A stretch of DNA of 64,000 nt from Scleromatobacter sp039920745. GTDB taxonomy: Bacteria > Pseudomonadota > Gammaproteobacteria > Burkholderiales > Burkholderiaceae_C. The stretch covers positions 1-64,000 of the forward strand of contig JBDSDD010000052.1 in the NCBI GenBank assembly GCA_039920745.1, read 5' to 3'. The notes below the pieces were generated by a model. The model was not told the origin of the DNA. It made no database searches and saw only the letters and a list, made by a program, of their open reading frames with translations. Positions 33,681-42,948 of this stretch are shown in pieces. Position 1 is the first letter of the stretch, and each line of letters starts with the position of its first letter. The translations under genes and the position numbers were made by a program.

Positions 33681-35294
33681 ATGACCGACACCTCCACCAC
33701 CAACCAGTTCACCCAGACCGTCGCCGCGCGGCCCGTCGGCGGCTCGACCGATGCCGAGCCGCCGGTGCGCCACGTCTGCATCGTCGGCGGCGGAACGGCG
33801 GGCTGGATGACGGCCTTGCTGCTGGCCCGCTCCAGCTACGGCCCGCGGCTGCAGGTCACGGTGCTGGAGTCGCCCCAGGTCGCCACCATCGGCGTCGGCG
33901 AAGGCTCCACGCCCTGGCTGCGTGGATTCTTCGACAGCGTCGACATCGAAGAGGCCGAGTGGATGCCGGCCTGCAACGCGACCTACAAGAACGGGGTCAC
34001 CTTCAAGGACTGGTCCACCAAGCCGGGGTACGAGAGCTACTTCCATCCGTTCGCGTCGATGCTGGACAACATGACGATGGGCCAGTTCATCCACAACGTC
34101 CACGCGCGGCTGAACAACGCCGACGTGCATGCCCATCCCGACCGCTATTTCATCGCCGCGGAACTGGCCCGCACCGACAAGGGCCCGAAGCCTGCGCACC
34201 AGTTCCCGTTCGACGTCTGGTACGGCTACCACTTCGACTCGACGCTGCTGGGCCAATTCCTGCGCCGCAAGTCAGTCGAGCGCGGCGTGCGCCACCTGGA
34301 GCGCCACGTCACGCAGGTGTTGCTCGACCAACACGGCGACATCGACCGCCTGCAACTCGATGGCGACGAGACGCTGGCCGCTGACTTTTTCGTCGACTGC
34401 ACCGGCTTCTCCTCGCTGCTGATCGGCAAGGCGCTGGAGACACCGTTCAAGTCCTACTCGGACAACCTGTTCAACGATTCGGCCATCGCCCTGCCCTCGC
34501 CGATCGACGCACCGCTCAGCTCGCAGACTGTCTCCACCGCCCTGAAGCACGGCTGGGCCTGGAAGATCCCGCTCACCAACCGCTACGGTAACGGCTACGT
34601 CTACAGCAGCGCGCACTGCTCGGCAGACGAGGCGGAAACCGAACTGCGCCAGCACCTGGGGCTGCTCGACGCCGACGTCAAGCCGGTGCACCTCAAGATG
34701 CGCGTGGGCAGCATGGCCAAGCACTGGAACCGCAACTGCGTGGCCATCGGCCTGGCGCAGGGGTTCATCGAGCCCCTCGAAGCGACCGCCCTGCTGCTCG
34801 TGCAGCGCACCGCGATGGCGCTGGTCGAGGCACTTGAAGCGGGCGACCTGAGCGAAGCCGCGCAGACGCGCTTCAACGCCGCCATCCATCGCCACTTCGA
34901 GGGCACGCGCGACTTCATCGTCGCGCACTACAAGACGAATTCGCGCACCGACACGGACTACTGGCGGGCGAACGCGGCCAATACGAACCTGTCGGATCCG
35001 CTGCGCGAGCTGCTGGGCACGTGGCTGGCTCGGCAACCGCTGATCGGCGGCTTGCAGAAGGGGCGCTTCGGCTATGGCTTCTCGACGATGTCGTGGTACG
35101 CCTTGCTGGCCGGCGTCGGCGTCTTCCCGGATGAAGGCCTGCGGCCGGCGACTGCGGCGGAAGCGCAGTACGACCCGGCCACCATCGACAACCTGCTCTC
35201 GCGCAGCGCACTCAACTTCCAGGACCACCGCGAGTTGCTGCGCAACATTCCGCCCAAGCCCACCGAGCGGGCGCTGCACCTCTATCAATGGTGA
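33681..35294 (+). CDS. flavin-dependent tryptophan halogenase family protein
   Basis: A 537-aa flavin-dependent halogenase. The FAD-binding glycine motif CIVGGGTAGWMTALL is at about 33-47, IGVGEGSTPWLR at 70-81, the lysine of CNATYKNG (K103) matches the catalytic lysine equivalent to PrnA K79, and the diagnostic W-x-W-x-I-P is present as WAWKIP near residue 293. Family members chlorinate or brominate tryptophan or other aromatics using FADH2 from a separate reductase. No biosynthetic cluster, flavin reductase or TonB receptor is adjacent, so the substrate is unknown. ATG 33681 was preferred over 33651. An ACCAC-T-TTGGT-like inverted repeat lies at 33645-33655. Confidence 0.9.
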   Translation: MTDTSTTNQFTQTVAARPVGGSTDAEPPVRHVCIVGGGTAGWMTALLLARSSYGPRLQVTVLESPQVATIGVGEGSTPWLRGFFDSVDIEEAEWMPACNATYKNGVTFKDWSTKPGYESYFHPFASMLDNMTMGQFIHNVHARLNNADVHAHPDRYFIAAELARTDKGPKPAHQFPFDVWYGYHFDSTLLGQFLRRKSVERGVRHLERHVTQVLLDQHGDIDRLQLDGDETLAADFFVDCTGFSSLLIGKALETPFKSYSDNLFNDSAIALPSPIDAPLSSQTVSTALKHGWAWKIPLTNRYGNGYVYSSAHCSADEAETELRQHLGLLDADVKPVHLKMRVGSMAKHWNRNCVAIGLAQGFIEPLEATALLLVQRTAMALVEALEAGDLSEAAQTRFNAAIHRHFEGTRDFIVAHYKTNSRTDTDYWRANAANTNLSDPLRELLGTWLARQPLIGGLQKGRFGYGFSTMSWYALLAGVGVFPDEGLRPATAAEAQYDPATIDNLLSRSALNFQDHRELLRNIPPKPTERALHLYQW

Positions 35295-35319
35295 AGGCCG
35301 GCTCGATGCGCCGCCCGGT

Positions 35320-36351
35320 TCAGGCCTGCATCAGCGGCCAGCGCGGCTTCACGTCGAACGCGTAGTTGGCCTGCGCCAGCGACGGATCACCCTGCAGCCG
35401 CATCGCTGCGGCCAGCGCGATCATCGCGCCATTGTCGGTACACAGCGCGAGCTCCGGGTAATGCACGCGCAGGCCGCGGCGCGCAGCGGCGGCGTTGAGT
35501 TGCTCGCGAAGGCGCGTGTTGGCGCCCACGCCACCGGCCACGACGAGGCGCGACAGCTTCGTCTGCTGCAACGCGCGCAGCGACTTCTTGACGAGCACGT
35601 CGCAGATCGCGGCCTGCGTGCTCGCCGCGAGGTCAGCGCGCTGTGGATCCGTGGGCAGCGGGCCGAGCCGGTTCATCGCCGTCAGCACGGCCGTCTTCAG
35701 GCCCGAGAACGAGAAGTCAAGGTCGCCGCTGTGAAGCAAGGGTCGCGGCAATGCAACGGCGTCGGGGTCGCCGAGCAGCGCGAGCGCGGCCAGCGCCGGG
35801 CCGCCCGGATAGCCGAGCCCGAGCAGCTTGGCGGACTTGTCGAAGGCCTCGCCGGCGGCGTCGTCGATGGTTTCGCCGAGCAGCTCGTAGCGACCCACGC
35901 CATCCACGCGCATCAGCTGCGTGTGGCCACCCGAGACCAGCAGCGCGACGAACGGGAACTCCGGCGGATCGGCCGACAGGAACGGCGACATCAGGTGGCC
36001 TTCGAGGTGATGGACGCCGAGCGTCGGCTTGCCCAGCGAGGCGGCGAGCGCGCAGGCGACACCCGCGCCCACGAGGAGCGCACCCGCCAATCCGGGCCCG
36101 CGCGTGAACGCGACGACGTCGATGTCGGCCTTGGTCAGCGCCGCGTCCGCGAGCGCCTCCTCGAGCAGCGGCAACACCCGCCACACGTGGTCGCGCGAGG
36201 CCAGCTCCGGCACCACGCCGCCATAGGCCTGGTGCATCCGGATCTGGCTATGCAAGGCCTGCGACCGCAACAACGGCACGCCGCCGTCCTTTGTTTCGAC
36301 AAGCGCGACGCCGGTCTCGTCGCATGAAGATTCGATACCCAAAACGATCAT
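35320..36351 (-). CDS. tsaD: tRNA N6-adenosine threonylcarbamoyltransferase
   Basis: A 343-aa enzyme that transfers threonylcarbamoyl from its adenylate to A37 of ANN-decoding tRNAs (t6A). It opens MIVLGIESSCDETGVAL, and the metal-binding H-x-x-x-H is H115/H119 in HHLEGH. The later VAGGVGANTRLRE and LCTDNGAMIA motifs are also intact. It is convergent with the halogenase gene and divergent from a small unknown gene. Confidence 0.97.
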   Translation of the reverse strand: MIVLGIESSCDETGVALVETKDGGVPLLRSQALHSQIRMHQAYGGVVPELASRDHVWRVLPLLEEALADAALTKADIDVVAFTRGPGLAGALLVGAGVACALAASLGKPTLGVHHLEGHLMSPFLSADPPEFPFVALLVSGGHTQLMRVDGVGRYELLGETIDDAAGEAFDKSAKLLGLGYPGGPALAALALLGDPDAVALPRPLLHSGDLDFSFSGLKTAVLTAMNRLGPLPTDPQRADLAASTQAAICDVLVKKSLRALQQTKLSRLVVAGGVGANTRLREQLNAAAARRGLRVHYPELALCTDNGAMIALAAAMRLQGDPSLAQANYAFDVKPRWPLMQA

Positions 36352-36539
36352 GAGGCAGTGTAAGTGTGCATTAATCGACTCGTTTGGTTACAACCCAGGT
36401 GCCAGTTCGCTTCCGCAAAATGAATTGGCCGGTTTTAATTGGGCTTGTGGTGATATTCGGCCTCACCGCCTGGATCGACAATCGTCAGATCGTCGAGATC
36501 AGACCATTCAAACAGAGCCGTAGACTGTCGTTGGGAAAC

Positions 36540-36824
36540 ATGAAGCAATACAAACTCACTGCTTGGCCGGACCTCACTCCGCGATTCCAATCCACCGCGA
36601 TGCGCCGCGTCGTGAGCGAGTTGTCCCAACGCTTTGTCAGCGTCCGGGATCTCGCTCGCAGCAGCGGTGCCGCTGGCCGCGATATCGAGGAGCTCGTCGC
36701 GAAGCTCGACAAGGACGGCATGTTGATGACCCGCGCCACGCCGCAGTCTGTCAACCAGGCCGGCGCCTGGCGCCAGTGGTGGCCGGTGGCCGCCGTTCGC
36801 GGCATGGTTCGCGAGTGGCGCTGA
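36540..36824 (+). CDS. unknown small protein, winged-helix-like
   Basis: A 94-aa basic protein from the ATG at 36540, preceded by TTGGGAAAC. The central part (STAMRRVVSELSQRFVSVRD then IEELVAKLDKDGMLMTRA) has the helix-turn-helix-strand rhythm of a winged helix, and the end is Trp/Arg-rich. An alternative start at 36384 would add a hydrophobic segment (NWPVLIGLVVIFGLTAWI) and make a 146-aa membrane-anchored form; the choice is uncertain. GC content of the upstream part is lower than the surroundings. A strong terminator follows. No family recognised. Confidence 0.5.
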   Translation: MKQYKLTAWPDLTPRFQSTAMRRVVSELSQRFVSVRDLARSSGAAGRDIEELVAKLDKDGMLMTRATPQSVNQAGAWRQWWPVAAVRGMVREWR

Positions 36825-36872
36825 AAGTTCAATGAAAGCGCGCTGACGGCAGCCTCCCCTGCCTGTCCACGC

Positions 36873-36897
36873 AAAGCGGCCTCCGGGCCGCTTTTTC
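36873..36897 (+). terminator. rho-independent terminator
   Basis: AGCGGCC and GGCCGCT form a 7-bp stem with a 4-nt TCCG loop, with AAA before and TTTTT after. It ends the small unknown gene 48 bp past its stop. Confidence 0.85.
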
Positions 36898-36945
36898 ATT
36901 TGTCATCCGAGGCACTGACGCCAATGTGACAACTCGGTGACCGAC

Positions 36946-37284
36946 TCAGTGATTCTCCCTGGCGTGGTTGATCGTGTATTTCGGAATCTCGATCACGAGA
37001 TCCGTCGCGGCCACGATGGCCTGGCAGGACAGGCGCGATTGCGGCGTCAGGCCCCAGGCACGATCGAGCAGGTCGTCCTCGGTCTCGTCGGCTTCGCCCA
37101 GCGAGCGCAGGCCCTCGCGCACGATCACGTGGCAGGTGGTGCAGGCGCAGCTCATGTCGCAGGCGTGCTCGATGGCGACGCCGTTTTCCAGCAGCGCCTC
37201 GCACACGGACGTGCCAGGCGCGGCCTCGATGGTCTTGCCTTGGGGGCAGAGCTCGGCGTGGGGAAGAATCCTGATGACGGTCAT
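36946..37284 (-). CDS. fdx: ISC-type [2Fe-2S] ferredoxin
   Basis: A 112-aa adrenodoxin-type ferredoxin. The four ligands are C42, C48, C51 (ACDMSCACTTC) and C87 (SRLSCQ), matching the E. coli Fdx numbering. It supplies electrons for cluster assembly on IscU. It is the last gene of the isc operon, 8 bp after hscA, and no iscX follows. Confidence 0.95.
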   Translation of the reverse strand: MTVIRILPHAELCPQGKTIEAAPGTSVCEALLENGVAIEHACDMSCACTTCHVIVREGLRSLGEADETEDDLLDRAWGLTPQSRLSCQAIVAATDLVIEIPKYTINHARENH

Positions 37285-37292
37285 GGGTTGGT

Positions 37293-39161
37293 TCAGATCT
37301 CGTTGACGTTGCGACCTGCGAGCGCGTCGCGGATGCCGCGGTTCATGCGGGCGGCGGCGAAGCCTTCGGTGCCATCGGCAAGCGCCTCGACGGCTGCCTC
37401 GATCGCGCGCGCCTCGCCCGCGTCACGCGCGCTGGCGCGCACGCGCGCGACAAGCGCGTCGATGTCCGTGCGCTCCTGTGCTTGCAGCAGGTCGCCGTCG
37501 GCGGCCAGCGCCGATTCGGTCGCCAGCACCATGCGCTCGGCGTCCACCTGGGCCTCGCGCAGGCTGCGCGCGACCATGTCGGACTCGGCGGTCGCGAAGC
37601 CGTCCTTGAGCATGCCAGCCACCTGCTCGTCGCTCAGGCCGTAGCTGGGCTTGACGACGATCGCCGCCTCCACGCCCGAGCCCAGCTCCTTGGCACTGAC
37701 GCTGAGAAGGCCGTCGGCGTCGACCTGGAACGTGACGCGGATGCGCGCCGCGCCGGCCACCATCGGCGGGATGCCGCGCAGCTCGAAGCGCGCCAGCGAG
37801 CGGCATTCGGAGACCAGCTCACGCTCGCCCTGCACCACGTGCACGGCCATGGCGGTCTGGCCATCCTTGAAGGTGGTGAAGTCCTGCGCCTTGGCGGTGG
37901 GGATCGTCGAGTTGCGCTCGATCACGCGCTCCACCAGCCCGCCCATCGTCTCCAGGCCCAGCGACAGCGGCGTCACGTCCAGCAGCAGCAGATCGCCGCT
38001 GGTGGCGTTGCCGGCCAGCGCGTTGGCCTGGATCGAGGCGCCCAGCGCGACGACCTCGTCCGGGTTCAGGTTGGTCAGCGCCGGCTTGCCGAACAGCGTG
38101 GCGATCGCCTCGCGCACGACGGGCATGCGCGTGGAGCCGCCCACCATCACGACGCCCTGCACGTCTTCGGCCAGCACCTTGGCATCGCGCAGCACGCGCT
38201 TGAGCAGGCGCAGCGTCGTGGCCGTCAATTCGGCCGTGGCGGCCTCGAATTCGGCGCGATCGACATCCAACTCATGGGCCTGTCCGTCGACCTCGAACGC
38301 CACGCCGACCTCATCCGCCTCGCTCAGCGCTTCCTTGGCGCGACGCGCCTCGGTCTGCACGCGTCGGCGTTCGCGCGGGGTGAGTTCCTCGAGTGTCTTC
38401 AAGCCGGCGCGCTGCAGGAGCGCACTGGCCAGGCGCTGGTCGTAGTCGTCGCCGCCGAGCGCGGAGTCGCCGCCGGTGGCCACGACCTCGAACACGCCGC
38501 GCGCCAGGCGCAGCAGCGATATGTCGAAGGTGCCGCCGCCCAGGTCGTAGACCGCGTACAGGCCTTCGACGCCCTCGTCGAGGCCATAGGCGATCGCGGC
38601 GGCGGTTGGCTCGTTGATCAGGCGCAGCACGTTGAGACCGGCCAACTGCGCGGCGTCCTTGGTGGCCTGGCGTTGCGCGTCGTCGAAATAGGCGGGCACG
38701 GTGATGACCGCGCCGAAGACGTCATCGTCGAAAGTGTCCTCGGCGCGGAAGCGCAGCGTCGCCAGGATCTCGGCCGACACCTCCACCGCCGTCTTGACGC
38801 CATCGCGCGTTCGCACGCCCACCATGCCCGGCTGGTCGACGAACTGGTAAGGCAGGCGCTGGTGCCCCGCGACGTCGGCCAGCATGCGGCCCATGAAGCG
38901 CTTGGCGGAGACGACGGTGTTCTCGGCGTCGTCGCTCTGTGACTCGAGCGCCGCGTGGCCGATCTGACGGCCGCCGTCCTCCAGGTAGCGCACGGCCGAC
39001 GGCAGGATCACGCGGCCGTCGTCGTCGGGCAGGCACTCGGCGACGCCATGGCGCACCGCCGCCACCAGCGAATGCGTGGTGCCGAGGTCGATGCCCACCG
39101 CGATGCGCCTCTGGTGCGGATCGGGCGCCTGGCCGGGTTCGGAGATCTGGAGCAATGCCAT
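37293..39161 (-). CDS. hscA: Fe-S assembly chaperone HscA (Hsp70 family)
   Basis: A 622-aa specialised DnaK homologue. The ATPase domain opens with AVGIDLGTTHSLVAAV and includes VYDLGGGTFDISLL and VVMVGGSTRMPVVR. The substrate-binding domain starts around residue 390 (LLDVTPLSLGLETMGG). HscA binds the LPPVK motif of IscU, with HscB as co-chaperone, to drive cluster transfer. It lies between hscB and fdx in the usual order. Confidence 0.96.
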   Translation of the reverse strand: MALLQISEPGQAPDPHQRRIAVGIDLGTTHSLVAAVRHGVAECLPDDDGRVILPSAVRYLEDGGRQIGHAALESQSDDAENTVVSAKRFMGRMLADVAGHQRLPYQFVDQPGMVGVRTRDGVKTAVEVSAEILATLRFRAEDTFDDDVFGAVITVPAYFDDAQRQATKDAAQLAGLNVLRLINEPTAAAIAYGLDEGVEGLYAVYDLGGGTFDISLLRLARGVFEVVATGGDSALGGDDYDQRLASALLQRAGLKTLEELTPRERRRVQTEARRAKEALSEADEVGVAFEVDGQAHELDVDRAEFEAATAELTATTLRLLKRVLRDAKVLAEDVQGVVMVGGSTRMPVVREAIATLFGKPALTNLNPDEVVALGASIQANALAGNATSGDLLLLDVTPLSLGLETMGGLVERVIERNSTIPTAKAQDFTTFKDGQTAMAVHVVQGERELVSECRSLARFELRGIPPMVAGAARIRVTFQVDADGLLSVSAKELGSGVEAAIVVKPSYGLSDEQVAGMLKDGFATAESDMVARSLREAQVDAERMVLATESALAADGDLLQAQERTDIDALVARVRASARDAGEARAIEAAVEALADGTEGFAAARMNRGIRDALAGRNVNEI

Positions 39162-39184
39162 TGGTCGTGGATTTCGAATTGTCT

Positions 39185-39718
39185 TTATGAGAGCGCGTCG
39201 ACGCGCTTGTCGATGTCACGCATGAACTTGTCGACGAACATCAAGCCGCGCACGCTCCCGGCGACGGCGCGCCAGTCCACGGCGCCAGTGGCGTCGATCT
39301 GGGCCTGGAGCGATTGCAGCGTGCCCTGGCGCGCGGCCACGACCTCGTGGGACAGCGCGTCGACGGCGTCCAGCGTCTTCGCGTCGGACAGCGCGTCGCG
39401 CCATTCCATCTGTTGCATCAGGAAGGCGGTGGGCATCGCGGTGTTGCTCTCGGCTTCGATGTCGGCGCCGTGCAGCGAACAAAGGTAGGCGGCGCGAGCC
39501 AGCGGATCCTTCAGCCGGCGGTATGCCTCGTTGATGCGGATCGCCCACTGCATCGCGACGCGCTGCGCCGCGGCCGTCTCCGTCGCAAACCGATCAGGGT
39601 GCGCGGCACCCTGCAATTGCTTCCACTTGGTGTCGAGCTGCGCGAGGTCGAGCGCGAACCGTTCGGTCAGAGCGAACAGCTCGAAATCGGTCGCAGCGAT
39701 GCTCAGGCCGTCTTCCAC
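39185..39718 (-). CDS. hscB: Fe-S assembly co-chaperone HscB (J-type)
   Basis: About 177 aa from a GTG at 39718. The J-domain has the HPD tripeptide in GAAHPDRF (about residues 38-45), and the C-terminal helices that bind IscU follow. No ATG exists near the expected N-terminus, so the GTG was chosen by family length (E. coli 171); this start overlaps the upstream GNAT stop by 16 bp. It stimulates the HscA ATPase and delivers IscU. Confidence 0.9.
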   Translation of the reverse strand: MEDGLSIAATDFELFALTERFALDLAQLDTKWKQLQGAAHPDRFATETAAAQRVAMQWAIRINEAYRRLKDPLARAAYLCSLHGADIEAESNTAMPTAFLMQQMEWRDALSDAKTLDAVDALSHEVVAARQGTLQSLQAQIDATGAVDWRAVAGSVRGLMFVDKFMRDIDKRVDALS

Positions 39719-40188
39719 TGCTTCTCCAGGAAGAGCGACGACCCGTTGTCCGGATACTCGCCGAACGGGCCGCGCTCGGCGTAGCCGTTCGCGCGATACA
39801 TGCGCGCCGCCGCGACGAGCTCCTCGCCCGTCTCCATCAACGCACGGTCCAGGCCTTGCGCGAGCAGCGCCGTCTCCAGCGCAGCTAGGATGCGCGGACC
39901 CAGCCGCGCACCGCGCTGCGCAGGCGACACGAACATGCGCTTGATCTCGCCGTAGGGTCGATGGCCTGTCGCCGGCTCGGCCGGCATCGCCCGCACCGCA
40001 CCGCAGCCGACGACCGTGTCGCCCTGCCAGGCGGCCAGGAACGTCACGCATGGGTGCTGCAGGGCCGCGACGTCGAGCAGGTAGTTCTGCTCAGGCGCAT
40101 AGATCGTCGACAGGTAGGCATCGAGCTCGGCGATCAACGCGAGCACCTGCGGGTGATGGGGCGGCGTGGGTCGAATGTCGAGATTCAT
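39703..40188 (-). CDS. GNAT-family N-acetyltransferase inside the isc operon
   Basis: A 161-aa acetyltransferase. The acetyl-CoA motif A is IKRMFVSPAQRGARLGPRIL, with the Q/R-x-x-G-x-G/A-like QRGARLG. The fold covers the whole protein and a typical C-terminal ARMYRANGYAERGPFGEY is present. ATG 40188 was chosen from the opening MNLDIRPTPPHHPQ. The gene lies between iscA (92-bp gap) and hscB (16-bp overlap) on the same strand, where no gene is expected. Its substrate is unknown; a link to Fe-S assembly rests only on location. Confidence 0.88.
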   Translation of the reverse strand: MNLDIRPTPPHHPQVLALIAELDAYLSTIYAPEQNYLLDVAALQHPCVTFLAAWQGDTVVGCGAVRAMPAEPATGHRPYGEIKRMFVSPAQRGARLGPRILAALETALLAQGLDRALMETGEELVAAARMYRANGYAERGPFGEYPDNGSSLFLEKQWKTA

Positions 40189-40280
40189 GGGAACGACGAA
40201 AGCCCTCGGGAAACGGGATTCACCAACAAAAAGGCGCGACAGCTGCCGCGCCTTGGAGGCGTCCGCGGGAAACGGGCGTT

Positions 40281-40604
40281 TCAGACGCGGAAGGATTCGC
40301 CGCAGCCGCACTTGTCCTTCTCGCGCGGATTGTGGAACTTGAAGCCCTCGTTGAGGCCCTCGCGGACGAAGTCCAGCTCCGTGCCGTCGATGTAGGGCAG
40401 GCTCTTCGGGTCGACCAGCACCTTGACGCCGTGGCCTTCGAAGATCACGTCCTCCGGCGCGAAGTCATCCGCGTACTCGAGCTTGTAGGCCAGGCCCGAG
40501 CATCCGGTGGTCTTCACGCCCAGGCGCACGCCGACACCGCGGCCGCGCTTGGTGATGTAGCGCGTCACGTGTTTTGCGGCGCGTTCGGTCAGGGTCACCG
40601 TCAT
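40281..40604 (-). CDS. iscA: A-type Fe-S carrier IscA
   Basis: A 107-aa A-type carrier. The three ligand cysteines are C35 (TTGCSGLAY), C99 and C101 (KCGCGES). It passes Fe-S clusters from IscU to targets, [4Fe-4S] proteins in particular. It follows iscU by 10 bp. Confidence 0.95.
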   Translation of the reverse strand: MTVTLTERAAKHVTRYITKRGRGVGVRLGVKTTGCSGLAYKLEYADDFAPEDVIFEGHGVKVLVDPKSLPYIDGTELDFVREGLNEGFKFHNPREKDKCGCGESFRV

Positions 40605-40614
40605 CGTCGCGGCC

Positions 40615-41040
40615 TCAGGCGTTCAACGATGCGGCTTCGACGGCGGGTGCCGCAGCGGCGCCGTGGCGGGCCTTGTAGTCGCTCACCGCGGCCTTGATCG
40701 CGTCTTCAGCGAGGATCGAGCAGTGGATCTTGACCGGCGGCAGCGCCAGCTCCTCGGCAATCTGCGTGTTGCGGATGGCCATGGCCTCATCCAGGGACTT
40801 GCCCTTGACCCATTCGGTGACCAGCGACGACGAGGCGATGGCCGAACCGCAGCCATAGGTCTTGAAGCGCGCGTCCTCGATCAGGCCCGTGACCGGGTTG
40901 ACCTTGATCTGGAGCTTCATCACGTCGCCGCACGCCGGCGCGCCGACCATGCCGGTGCCCACGGTGTCGTCACCCTTGTCGAAGCCGCCCACGTTGCGCG
41001 GGTTCTCGTAGTGGTCGATGACCTTGTCGCTGTATGCCAT
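40615..41040 (-). CDS. iscU: Fe-S cluster scaffold IscU
   Basis: A 141-aa scaffold on which clusters are built. The three cysteines C37 (APACGD), C64 (YGCGS) and C107 (IHCS), the aspartate D39 and the HscA-recognition motif LPPVK (100-104) are all present. The C-terminal 15 residues form an Ala-rich tail longer than in E. coli IscU. Confidence 0.96.
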   Translation of the reverse strand: MAYSDKVIDHYENPRNVGGFDKGDDTVGTGMVGAPACGDVMKLQIKVNPVTGLIEDARFKTYGCGSAIASSSLVTEWVKGKSLDEAMAIRNTQIAEELALPPVKIHCSILAEDAIKAAVSDYKARHGAAAAPAVEAASLNA

Positions 41041-41073
41041 GTTGTTGTGCCCTCAACGAAATTTATGGATGGA

Positions 41074-42288
41074 TCAGTGGGCAGCCCACTGGATCGAGCT
41101 GATGTCGATGCCGTCGCGGTACATGTCCCACAGAGGCGACAGTTCGCGCAGGCGCGCCACCGTCTCCTTGAGCATGACGATCGCGGCATCGATCTCTTGT
41201 TCGGTCGTGAAGCGGCCGATGGTCATGCGCAGGGAGGAGTGCGCCAACTCGTCGCTGCGGCCGAGGGCGCGCAGCACGTAGCTGGGTTCCAGGCTGGCCG
41301 ACGTGCAGGCCGAGCCCGACGAGACCGCCAGGCCCTTGACGCCCATGATCAGCGACTCGCCTTCGACGTAGTTGAACGAGATGTTGAGGTTGTGCGGCAC
41401 GCGGCGTTCGAGATCGCCGTTGACGAACACCTGCTCGATGCCCTGCAGGCCCGCGTACAGACGCTGCTGCAGCGCACGGATGCGCCCGCGCTCCGCGCCC
41501 ATCTCCTCGCCTGCAATGCGGAACGCCTCGCCCATGCCGACGCACTGGTGCGTGGGCAAGGTGCCCGAACGCATGCCGCGCTCGTGGCCGCCGCCGTGCA
41601 TCTGCGCCTCGAGGCGCACGCGTGGCTTGCGGCGCACGTACAGCGCGCCGATGCCCTTGGGGCCGTAAGTCTTGTGCGAGGCCAGGCTCATCAGGTCGAC
41701 CGGCAGCGTGGCGAGGTCGATGTCGACCTTGCCGGTGGCCTGCGCGGCGTCGACGTGGAAGATGATGCCGCGCTCGCGGCACAACGCGCCGAGGGCCGGG
41801 ATGTCCTGGATCACGCCGATCTCGTTGTTCACGAACATGACCGAGGCCAGGATCGTGTCGGGACGGATCGCCGCCTTGAACTTCTCGAAGTCCAGCAGGC
41901 CGTTGGCCTCGACGTCGAGGTAGGTCACCTCGAAGCCCTGGCGCTCCAACTCGCGCATCACGTCCAGAACGGCCTTGTGCTCGGTCTTGACGGTGATCAG
42001 GTGCTTGCCACGCGTGCTGTAGAAATTGGCCGCGCCCTTGATGGCCAGGTTGTTCGACTCGGTGGCCCCGGACGTCCAGACGATCTCGCGCGGATCGGCG
42101 CCGATCAGCGCGGCGATCTGCCCGCGCGCGCGTTCGACGGCCTCTTCGGCTTCCCAGCCCCACGCGTGCGAGCGCGAAGATGGGTTGCCGAAGTGTTCGC
42201 GCAGCCAGGGAATCATCAAATCGACCACGCGCGGGTCGACCGGCGTCGTCGCGCCGTAGTCCATGTAGATCGGGAGATGCGGAGTCAT
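41074..42288 (-). CDS. iscS: cysteine desulfurase IscS
   Basis: A 404-aa PLP enzyme that takes sulfur from L-cysteine for Fe-S clusters and tRNA thiolation. The PLP lysine is K206 in SLASHKTYGPKG. The persulfide cysteine is C328 in SSGSACTSAS, on the long mobile loop. Length is exactly typical. It sits 34 bp after iscR and 33 bp before iscU. Confidence 0.97.
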   Translation of the reverse strand: MTPHLPIYMDYGATTPVDPRVVDLMIPWLREHFGNPSSRSHAWGWEAEEAVERARGQIAALIGADPREIVWTSGATESNNLAIKGAANFYSTRGKHLITVKTEHKAVLDVMRELERQGFEVTYLDVEANGLLDFEKFKAAIRPDTILASVMFVNNEIGVIQDIPALGALCRERGIIFHVDAAQATGKVDIDLATLPVDLMSLASHKTYGPKGIGALYVRRKPRVRLEAQMHGGGHERGMRSGTLPTHQCVGMGEAFRIAGEEMGAERGRIRALQQRLYAGLQGIEQVFVNGDLERRVPHNLNISFNYVEGESLIMGVKGLAVSSGSACTSASLEPSYVLRALGRSDELAHSSLRMTIGRFTTEQEIDAAIVMLKETVARLRELSPLWDMYRDGIDISSIQWAAH

Positions 42289-42322
42289 GAGTCGTGAATG
42301 AAGCTAAAAACGCAACGCTGGA

Positions 42323-42856
42323 TTACTTCGAAAACGCGTTGCCGAGCGCGAACACGGAGTTCGGCGCGTTGATCTTGATCGGCTTGACGACGGGCTGCGA
42401 CGAGATCGCGCGGCGCACCGGCACTTCCTCGATGGAGATGCCCTTGGCGAGTTGCTCGTCGACCAGCTTCTTGAGCGAGATCGAATCGAGGAACTCGATC
42501 ATCTTGACGTTCAGGCTCGCCCACAGGTCGTGCGTCATGCAACGGCCGGTGTCGTCACCCATGCAATTTTCCTTGCCGGCGCAGCCGGTGGCATCGATGG
42601 GCTCGTCGACGGCGACGATGATGTCGGCCACCGTGATGGACTCGGCGCCGCGGCCGAGCGAGTAGCCGCCGCCCGGGCCACGCGTGCTCTCGACGAGCTC
42701 GTGGCGGCGCAGCTTGCCGAACAGCTGTTCCAGGTACGACAACGAGATCTGCTGACGCTGCGAGATCGCAGCGAGGGCGACCGGACCATTGCTGGAACGG
42801 AGGGCCAGATCGATCATTGCCGTGACAGCAAATCGGCCTTTGGTGGTCAGACGCAT
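42323..42856 (-). CDS. iscR: Fe-S cluster regulator IscR
   Basis: A 177-aa Rrf2-family repressor. It opens MRLTTKGRFAVTAMIDLAL, has the winged helix with SLSYLEQLFGKLRR, and cluster ligands C92, C98 and C106 with H109. The spacing between the second and third cysteine is 7 residues against 5 in E. coli, so the loop is slightly longer. With its [2Fe-2S] cluster it would repress this operon; two matching sites lie over the promoter. Confidence 0.95.
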   Translation of the reverse strand: MRLTTKGRFAVTAMIDLALRSSNGPVALAAISQRQQISLSYLEQLFGKLRRHELVESTRGPGGGYSLGRGAESITVADIIVAVDEPIDATGCAGKENCMGDDTGRCMTHDLWASLNVKMIEFLDSISLKKLVDEQLAKGISIEEVPVRRAISSQPVVKPIKINAPNSVFALGNAFSK

Positions 42857-42948
42857 GGGGTGCTCTCCTGGGGGGTGTTTTGGGCAATCAGCTTCGGTCC
42901 GTGCCGTAGAGGCGGCTGGAGGTCGGAGAGGAGTGATAACCCTTGGTT

